From Mesorhabditis belari (lineage: Eukaryota; Nematoda; Chromadorea; Rhabditida; Rhabditidae), in NCBI GenBank assembly GCA_958450365.1, contig CAUEEP010000724.1:372001-436000 (forward strand): DNA of 64,000 bases, in the 5' to 3' direction. Shown in pieces: positions 56,918-64,000 of this stretch. The translations under genes and the position numbers were made by a program. How positions within the stretch are numbered: position 1 is the first letter of the stretch; each line of letters begins with the position of its first letter. The notes under the pieces were generated by a model. That model was not told where the DNA came from and searched no databases. It worked only from the letters and a program-made list of their open reading frames with translations.

Positions 56918-57373
56918 TTAATTAGCTGCTTTGTTTGGCTCCTGTTCTCGCTTAAACCATCGTTTACACGTAATTGCTTGATTTTGCATGGTCAACACGA
57001 GATAATCCCCATCAACATTGTATCGATACGTCTCTCCTTTATCGTTCGGATCATCCATTCTTATGTGTTTCTCAAAAAGCGTATCATCATTGTAATCGAA
57101 AGTGATTTGATGTTGTTTCCCGTCTAATCCCTCCGCTTCAAACGTTTCGCCCATTTTCCATCCATGATAAGCGGTGTTCTTTTTCGAGCTTCGATTCTCC
57201 ATCATCCATTTCCCGTCCCCTTCCTCGTTGATCACTTTGGTGACACTCGTGAAGCCAATCATTTTCCGGAGAAACCAATTCACGCCTTTTGATGCGAGAT
57301 ACTCGTCAAAGTTCTCACTGCGCTCCAGTTTGAAGCTGCCGAAAAATGTTGGTGGCATCGACGGGGAAGACAT
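56918..57373 (-). CDS. intracellular fatty-acid-binding protein (LBP family), single exon
   Basis: 151 aa; the start MSSPSMPPTFFGSFKLERSE is chosen because the ATG at 57373 lies four bases after AAATTTTAG, a trans-splice acceptor; an upstream in-frame ATG is ignored. The beta-barrel calycin pattern is clear: FFGSFKLERSENFDEYLASK, a helix-turn-helix lid (GVNWFLRKMIG), ITFDYNDDTLFEKH, and the C-terminal CKRWFKRE with the Arg that holds the fatty-acid head group. No signal peptide, so cytosolic. It is unusual in having no intron among intron-rich neighbours. It lies about 195 bases upstream of GRIM-19 on the same strand and could share an operon with it. Confidence 0.92.
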   Translation of the reverse strand: MSSPSMPPTFFGSFKLERSENFDEYLASKGVNWFLRKMIGFTSVTKVINEEGDGKWMMENRSSKKNTAYHGWKMGETFEAEGLDGKQHQITFDYNDDTLFEKHIRMDDPNDKGETYRYNVDGDYLVLTMQNQAITCKRWFKREQEPNKAAN

Positions 57374-58169
57374 TGCGCTAAAATTTGCAAAGTTATACAA
57401 TTGTTAAAAGTTATAAATCAACTGAAAATGGCTAAATTCAATTCAAAGTTTGTGTTGACTGCTAAAAAGATCTACAAGAAGTGGCGTTAAAACAAAGACT
57501 ACGTGCAGCAACAAGCGCCAACTAAGCGCATAATAAGAATTCACTTCTATTTACCACACTAAAAGAAAAACGTATCTTGAATATATAGACGATTTCGCAG
57601 AAAACAGAAATGCCCAAAATTAGGCAAAAAACTTTATCCCAAATAATTAAAATTTTTTATTCGGTTACGTGTTATTCAATTAATAAGCTGAATATTTTTT
57701 GTCGTTTTAATTAATTTATTTCCCAAGCGGGGCAAAATTTCATTCAAAAAATTTGGGCCTTACTTTGTGAGGTGCTAGCAAAAGCGCCAATTTTTTTTTG
57801 CTCCGCGTATCATTTGCGCTAAGTTTGCGCTTTTCAACACAAAAATGGCTGTTTTTGCGGTTTGTATAGGTATTGGAACGTGTTTTCTAATTGAAAACAG
57901 TGAGAACTAAAATTGTGAAGCAGAAAACTGAGAAAACGTTGGTTAGAAGTTGGAGAAAAGTGATTTTCATAAGCGCGCATTTGGCGCAAGAAGCGCGGCG
58001 CTTTTGCTAGCACCTCTACTTTGTGCGTGGGGAATTTTGAAAACTCAATTGTTCCAGTCTTTTTTTGCTCCATTTTGTTATTTTCTGTCTATCTACTCAT
58101 AATTTCTTCTTTTTGGATCTCGCGGGTCGTTCGAAAGACAAATCATCCCCACATTTTATCGATTCGATC
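57374..58169. other. divergent intergenic spacer with one MITE
   Basis: Lies between the fatty-acid-binding (-) and acyl-CoA-binding (+) genes. Holds the hAT-like MITE at 57769-58016. No other gene seen. Confidence 0.6.
57769..58016. mobile_element. hAT-like MITE with perfect 8-bp target duplication
   Basis: Ends GAGGTGCTAGCAAAAGCGCC and GGCGCTTTTGCTAGCACCTC are inverted copies. TACTTTGT stands directly on both sides (57761-57768 and 58017-58024). Length 248. Confidence 0.9.
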
Positions 58170-59268
58170 ATGCAGGTGAGCAATTTTTTGGTTTATGGTT
58201 CTTTTAGTTCTTTTAGTTCTTTTACGTAGATTTGTCAGACTGGTTGTAAACAAAACTTAAGACATTTTATTATAAAAGCAAACACCAACAGTACATTATT
58301 CATTTTTAGTTTGAAGAAGCCGCCGACAAGGTGAAAACGTTGAAATCGTCGCCGACAAATGATGAACTTCTCGAGTTGTACGCTCTCTACAAACAGGGGA
58401 CCGTTGGCGACAATTCGACCGCAAAACCGGGCATGTTCGACTTTAAGGGAAAGGCGAAATGGAGTGCGTGGGATACGAAGAAAGGTTCGAGTCTTATTTA
58501 ATAAGAGTATCACTTTTATTTTGGCGTTACCTAATTTAGCGGAAGTATTTTAAAAAGCAGAAACAATTGACTTTCTTTGATTTGCAAGCCAGAATTTTTA
58601 TCCAGTTGAAAACTTCTTTTTAAAAGTACAATTTGAGTAAATAGCTTTACAAGTAAGCAAGCAAAAAAATGGTACTAGTGCACTTGGGGGGCTCACTTTT
58701 TTTAAGGCTTTCTGTGTTCAGGGGGTAATCGATAGCGCTGATGCCGAAAATTACATTTTTAAGGTGGGTTGTCAACCAAAAATTCGACATTTCGCATCGT
58801 CAAAAACACTTGAAACTGTCAAATAGGCCGTTAGGCCAACATTGATAGGCTCCACCCGCAGCCTAAGACTAAGCTAAAAAGCTCTAAACTATAGCCTAAG
58901 AGAAACTTGAGTGTCTGCTTCAGCCTTAGTCTTAGGCTGGCTTTGCGGGTGGAGCCTATCAATCTTTCGTTAACGGCCTAATTGACATTTTTCAAGTGTT
59001 TTTGACGATGTGAAATGTCGAATTTTTGGTTGACAGCCCACCTTAAAAATGCGATTTTTGACATCAGCGCTATCGCTATTACCCTAGAAGAGTGAAAACC
59101 TTGAAAAAAAGTGCCCTCCACCAAGTGCACTAATACCAAAATATATTTGTAGGCAAACTAGATAACTGAAATTAAAAATTAATTTTAATTTCAGGTGTTT
59201 CTAGTGAGGACGCCAAGAAGCAATACGTCGCATTGGCCGAAAAATTGATAGATCAATACGGTATTTAA
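58170..59268 (+). CDS. acbp-1: acyl-CoA-binding protein, 3 exons
   Basis: Exons 58170-58175 (only ATG CAG), 58310-58484, 59195-59268; 255 bases, 84 aa, a standard single ACBP domain. Ligand-site motifs: [30 protein letters not shown] and [13 protein letters not shown]. It binds medium- and long-chain acyl-CoA esters in the cytosol. The two-codon first exon is short but keeps the usual start of the domain ([11 protein letters not shown]). Intron 2 contains a foldback element. Confidence 0.94.
58671..59137. mobile_element. foldback element in ACBP intron 2
   Basis: Arms of about 200 bases (outer ends GGTACTAGTGCACTTGG and CCAAGTGCACTAATACC) with a TAGGCTCCACCCGCAGCCTAAG hairpin core are near-perfect inverted copies. 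No coding region. Confidence 0.88.
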
Positions 59269-59450
59269 AATACCGTAAGCTATATCGTAAGCCTTACCTT
59301 TGCCTGGTGCTTTTGATTTCTTTTGTGTTTTGCTTTCATTTTTGCTGCTAAGATTTATTTACAGTAATAAATATTGCCAAATAGAGAAAATGCAAAATTT
59401 TTAAAAAAATGACTAGAAATGATTTTGGAGTAAAACTCGGAAATCGGGGA

Positions 59451-62400
59451 TTATTTTTTGAGGGAATTTCGGCCGACAAAATGATCCATTGTCTCGTTGG
59501 CACCAAAATAGTCCATCACCCAGGCGTTTGCTTGTGCTGGGAGAAAACTTAAAGGGAAATTGGTTTAAATCTTGTTTTTGATATCAGATCAGAAAAAAAT
59601 GCATCGAGAAGACACCACAACACACGAGGTTCATGATTTGAGGTTAATTCTGTTAAAGGACAATCACGACTATCGTAATCCCTAATTTTTAACAAGAGTT
59701 ACTGTTTAGAAAAGAACAAGGCGACTCAAAAAGACTATTGTATCGCTATTACTACAGGTATTATGGTAGTCTGGTTGATACAAGTTCCAGATAGCTATAA
59801 ATGTAAACGAGGGTAGTAAAATCAAGGTTTAGCACATTCTTGAGCCTGGAAACACGTTCAAGGTAAAACAATACAGTAAACTTGCTTACTGATCGTGATG
59901 GCTACGGTGGTGAAAACAGATTTTAAAGTATTCGGCACAGAGTTGTTTACTAAATGGCGCTAACTTTAGTCTACAGTACGCAGCAAACAAGTTTACTGTA
60001 CAAGTAGTATCAGCACAATCGACAATAGGAGAATTCTCGATCGGCTTCGTCGATTCGCAGTTTAGAAAACACTGGGTGAATCTTTTCATGCTCTTTCCCG
60101 ACCCACAAACGATTCCATTGTCGCGTCGATACCGTAGAATTCGGAAATTAGGGAAAAGACACATGAGGGAAGGAAGCTAAATGAGGCTAAATGTTGCTAC
60201 ATTGATTTATCCATGCTATGAGAGAATCGTTCTGTTAGGATATAATCGGGTAAATGTTAACTAGTTTTTGCTACTTTTATAGTCTTGGAGGCATTGATTA
60301 GACTGTTTCTTTTGAGTAAGAAAACCGTTTTCGAAAAGGTGCATTTAGGAGAAGCTATCATAGTTTAGCTTTTGGAACTATGGTAGCTTGGGAAACAGCT
60401 GAATTAATATTAGGAAAAGCTACCGTAATCGGTCTTTAGAAATAGTTAGATTTAACATTTGCTAGTCCGGAATTTTCTTTTAGTCGACATGCAGGATCAT
60501 GTGGTGTATAACTTTACATACGGACTACGGTAGGTTAAGCAGACAGGTACGGTAACTTCAGACGAAATAAATACGGTAGAATTTCAGACGAAATACTGTA
60601 GTGTTTCAGACGAAATAAATACGGTAGAACTTCAGACGAAATACGGTAGCATTTCAGACAAAATAATACGTTAGCACCCTAGTGCACCTTTTAGAACGTT
60701 TCAACCCAGAAGAAACACAGTATAATCCTAAAATTTGACTCACTTTGAAAGCTCTACTGTAGTTTTTTAAAATCACACAGGATAGTTCTAGAACTAGATC
60801 TAAAAATCAAGCCACACAGGTAGATACCGTACTTTTGTACAATCAGTGATTTTTTCCAAACCTGTGCGCAAAGACAGCAAAATAGCAGAAACGTGGCAGG
60901 ATCAAGTACTCGCGATCGGTCAAAATCGCTTCCATTATGCACTCGACAACATATTCTGGCTTTAAGATCGGCAACAATAGCGGTGATCTGAAGATTTGCC
61001 ATTTATTGGGTCAAAATTGTGACCAACTTCGTTGTCACTCCGTCGAACATCCCGGTGTCAATGTAGAATGGACAGACACACGTTGTTCGCACTCCATTCT
61101 TTTGTTGGTGTCGAATTTCGGAGGTGAGCGACTCGTGGAAACCGACTGCCGCGTGCTTTGACGCACAATAGTCAACCTGGAAATTGAAATTGCTCTAGTG
61201 CTAGGATATTAAAATTGTAATATTAAACAGCACTATCATCTACCGTACGGTGCTTGGTACCCTGGAGCCCTTTTTGTCTACAGCAGCCATGTTAACTCCG
61301 GGCAATCTACGAATCTTGCTCATACCTTGACCGGGTTTGTTTGAAAAACGATGAATTTGCTTTAATTCGCTAGGAAATTTGATCTCGAGTCGAATGGAAG
61401 GAAATTCAACGTTTTTCAAACCAATCCGGCTAAGATACGAGCAAAATGCGTAGATTGCCAACGGCAAACGGATCGAAAAAGGGACGGAGTTAACATGCCT
61501 GATGTACAGTAATCTATCATTACTGTACTGAAAGTTACTGTAGTTTCTAGTCCATATAACATTTCTTCAGGTTGTAGTACCCTGTACTATCGTAAACTGT
61601 ACTATTCTTTTTGGCTACAGTAACAATTTGAATTGTTAATTGTAATTCTAATTGCACTAATGGCAGTTTGATCTAGAAATGGCACTATAAATTACAAAAA
61701 TGACAAACTGTCACACTACAAAAGCTTCTAGCTTGCTTCAAATCTATCGGATTGACACGATCTATAGCTCAAAAGATAGAGAATCTAAAGAGCTTTCGAA
61801 TGGACCAAAGCATACCCAAAAGTTGTTTCAATGCTGAAAGTTACAGTGGTTTGTAGTCCTGACTCGACGCACGAGTACGATCCGCTTAGAGTCAGGACCA
61901 CAAACCACTGTAAATTTCTTTAGATATTTTTGGGTATGCTTTGGCTCATTCGAAAGCGCTTTAGATTCTCTATCTTTTGAGCTATAGATCATGTCAATCC
62001 GATAGATTTGAAGCAACTTAGAAGCGTTTGTATTTTGTAGTGCCTATGTCTAGTTTGATTAAACTCTAACCCACCAATCCAGCCACACCGGTCTTCCCGG
62101 CCATCGAGGCGATCGTCACCACATGGCCGTGATCCTTCTCCAACATGCTTCGCAGGAAGTTTTTCGTTGTCTAAACGATATTTTTAGAAATTTAACCCCG
62201 GGTTTACGGTAGCTTTTAAAGAAACAGCTTAATGATGCCCAAAAACCCACAAAAAAGTGCGAGGTCGAGTTGACGGCCATCGTTTTTTCCATCAACTCAT
62301 CGGGGCACTCAAACAATTTCTTCCCGGTAACGATTCCAGCATTGTTGATAAGGACATCGATTCGTGGAACGTCGTCCAATGTCTAAAGTTTGAAAAATCA

Positions 62401-62537
62401 ATATCGTGATACTTTTATAGCGTTTACAAAACTAATCGCGTAATCTAATTCAGCGTAACTAAGCGTAATCAACTCACCTTTTTCGCCGTGGCGTTGATCG
62501 ATTTCTTATCCGATAGATCTACTGTGTAGGCGTGTAC
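59451..62537 (-). CDS. 17-beta-HSD-like short-chain dehydrogenase, 5' end missing, two alternative last exons
   Basis: Internal exons 62478-62537, 62251-62382, 62075-62170, 61028-61176, 60862-60987 join in phase: [48 protein letters not shown], the active-site [14 protein letters not shown], and [21 protein letters not shown]. The last exon can be 60086-60176 (91 bases, ends [11 protein letters not shown]) or 59451-59547 (97 bases, ends [13 protein letters not shown]). Both begin in the same phase with SFLP and align throughout. The family is SDR16C/17-beta-HSD11/13-like NAD(P)-dependent oxidoreductases, many on lipid droplets or ER. The glycine-rich cofactor motif is not found up to 64000, so the N-terminal exons probably lie beyond the window. 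Confidence 0.88.
60545..60672. repeat. tandem repeat in the dehydrogenase intron
   Basis: About five copies of a 20-25 base unit, TTCAGACGAAATAAATACGG, lying between the exon at 60862 and the alternative terminal exon. Confidence 0.8.
61671..62044. mobile_element. foldback MITE in the dehydrogenase gene
   Basis: Arms of about 165 bases (outer GGCACTATAAATTACAAA / TTTGTATTTTGTAGTGCC) are inverted copies with a GTCAGGACTACAAACCACTG inner arm. Lies in the intron between exons 62075 and 61176. Confidence 0.85.
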
Positions 62538-63569
62538 CTGAAATATGAATTATATCAATAAATACAATAAATCAATGTTCCACGTTTTTTAAACAAAAAT
62601 TAAAAATAAGCCTTGCATTTTATAACATGAAAGATTTTGGTCTTTTCTATTTTATACTAAATAAATGTCGCCATAGTCAATTACGATATTCAATTAACCA
62701 GCTGAATATTTTATTTTGAAGCATTTAAAGCGAGCAAAACCTCAATTCAGCCAGTTATTTTTCAAAACTACACTTGCTTAGCGATATTATCAATACAAAC
62801 GGCATCTTCATGTTTGATCGTTCAGATCTCGATTTCTAGAACAGCTATCAATCTGCAAATTGTTTCATTGGAAAGTCAAGAATGTCAGCTTTTGATTGCG
62901 ATTTCATAAATAGCGACTTTTAATAGTAAGCAAGTAAGCACTTAAGCACTTTATAAACCTTATCGATATTTGGGTATCGATAAGTATTGATAAACTTTTT
63001 AAGGCACTCACTTATGAGAATTTGCTATGTATAAAATAGCAATAAAAAGCTGGCATTCTTGGCTTTCCAATGAAACAATTTGTAGATTGATTGCTAATCT
63101 AGAAACCGAGATCGGAACGATCAAACATGAAGATGCCGTTTTTATCGATAATATCGACAAGCAAGGCTATTGAACACTTGAAGTTTAACTAGCAATTGAC
63201 ATTTTTAATGAAAATTTGACACTATTGTATACTTTCAAAGTGTTCCCCTTGCTCAGCTCAGAATATCTTCTAGTTTAGTGTGAAATTTCAGACAAAAGAG
63301 GCAGCTACGAAAAAGGATCTACGCGGAAAAAGGGGTGAAACTTCGTAACTTTCATAGCTGCCCCATTTGCTTGAAATTCCCCACGAAATTAAAAGCTACT
63401 AGAGCATAGGGGACACTTTGAAAGTAAACATTGTTGACAACTTTTTGAATTCTAAAGTTGACTTTTGAATAACAAGTTTCTATAAAAAGCCCCATACCCT
63501 TTTCTTTTTCTCTTCGTGCTCTTTTTATATTTTTGACCGTATTCATTTGTTTTTCTTTAGATCACCGAG
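62538..63569. other. non-coding stretch with foldback element
   Basis: Inverted arms at 62770-62895 and 63050-63165 (AACGGCATCTTCATGTTTGATC and its inverse) form a foldback element of about 400 bases. No Rossmann-motif exon for the dehydrogenase and no other gene recognised. Confidence 0.65.
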
Positions 63570-63869
63570 ATGACTTTTGCTCAGAATGCGCACTATGACG
63601 GCTGCAAGAAGAAGAATGGCCACGGTTCAACAGCTCGCTCCGCCGCCTACCATTACATCAATGGGAAACGTAATCGAGCTGGACGCAAGTTTGGCCGGTA
63701 GGTTTAAGCTTTTGGTTTTAAAAGTAGCAGCTGAGATGTTCAAAGTGTTTTTCGCCAAGTGAGCTGATTTTTTGCGCCCAGCGGTTTTGACTATGCTGAA
63801 TCAATTGGTTATGTTTTCGCACAACATTTCGAAAAATTTCGGAACTTTCCTAATTCTGGGATGAAGTGA
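63570..63869 (+). CDS. possible small basic protein, two exons, unrecognised
   Basis: The ATG lies nine bases after a TTCTTTAG acceptor. Exon 1 (63570-63697) reads MTFAQNAHYDGCKKKNGHGS and YHYINGKRNRAGRKFGR, ending at the good donor CCG|GTAGGT. Exon 2 (63782-63869) after CGCCCAG continues GFDYAESIGYVFAQHFEKFR to a stop. Joined length 216, 71 aa, strongly basic at first. No family recognised. The downstream part overlaps an inverted repeat, and the gene may instead continue past the window with other exons. Confidence 0.35.
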
Positions 63870-64000
63870 CCGAAAAGTGCTCGTTGTCTTGAGTCAGGTC
63901 CCGATTGGTCACTTTTCAACATTTGTTGTTATTTCGCGATCAAGGGTCAAAAAGCACTACTTCATCCTTGAGTTTCTTGGAATTTTGTAAATGAGGTTGC

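Noticed and set aside
59886..60164. Cys-rich minus-strand open frame resembling a secreted peptide
   Set aside because: Another frame of the same stretch is the alternative last exon of the dehydrogenase, which explains its coding look.
61240..61467. 75-codon minus-strand open frame ([17 protein letters not shown])
   Set aside because: Lies in a dehydrogenase intron, no splice context, no family resemblance.

Overview
The window is nematode nuclear DNA. Genes have many short introns of about 40-60 bases with TTTCAG-type acceptors. Most start codons lie a few bases after such an acceptor, as expected for spliced-leader trans-splicing, and several genes sit in tight same-strand runs like nematode operons. 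I read exons by hand; the joined exon lengths of each gene whose exons I summed are a multiple of three. The species cannot be named; a rhabditid relative of Caenorhabditis is likely.

Left part (1-29 kb) is repeat-swollen. A leucine-rich-repeat (LRR) membrane protein of 600 aa is spread over 15.4 kb (542-15952), and a cathepsin Z protease of 292 aa over 8.8 kb (17092-25897). Their introns hold many different tandem arrays (7 to 36 base units), foldback elements, tRNA-like repeats, Tc1/mariner remnants, two matching 517-base MITEs, and a 3.4 kb element with ~650 base inverted repeats around a long open frame for a probable DDE-type transposase. 26-29 kb is mostly repeats plus one degraded small gene.

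Right part (29-64 kb) is compact and housekeeping. In order: Y-box RNA-binding protein (+), USP39/Sad1 splicing factor (+), mercaptopyruvate sulfurtransferase (+), a saposin-like peptide (+), DNA polymerase epsilon catalytic subunit (-, 10.3 kb), then SPCS1, mitochondrial Lon and TTC1 (+, probable operon), GRIM-19/NDUFA13 (-), a fatty-acid-binding protein (-), acyl-CoA-binding protein (+) and a 17-beta-HSD-like short-chain dehydrogenase (-, 5' end not found) with two alternative last exons. A small unrecognised two-exon gene may lie at 63570-63869.

The most unusual items are the long-TIR transposon inside the LRR gene, the private minisatellite in nearly every large intron, the perfect 10-base array at 18836-19303, the duplicated last exon of the dehydrogenase, the internally deleted mariner whose middle is replaced by a palindromic array, and two MITEs with 8-base target duplications.
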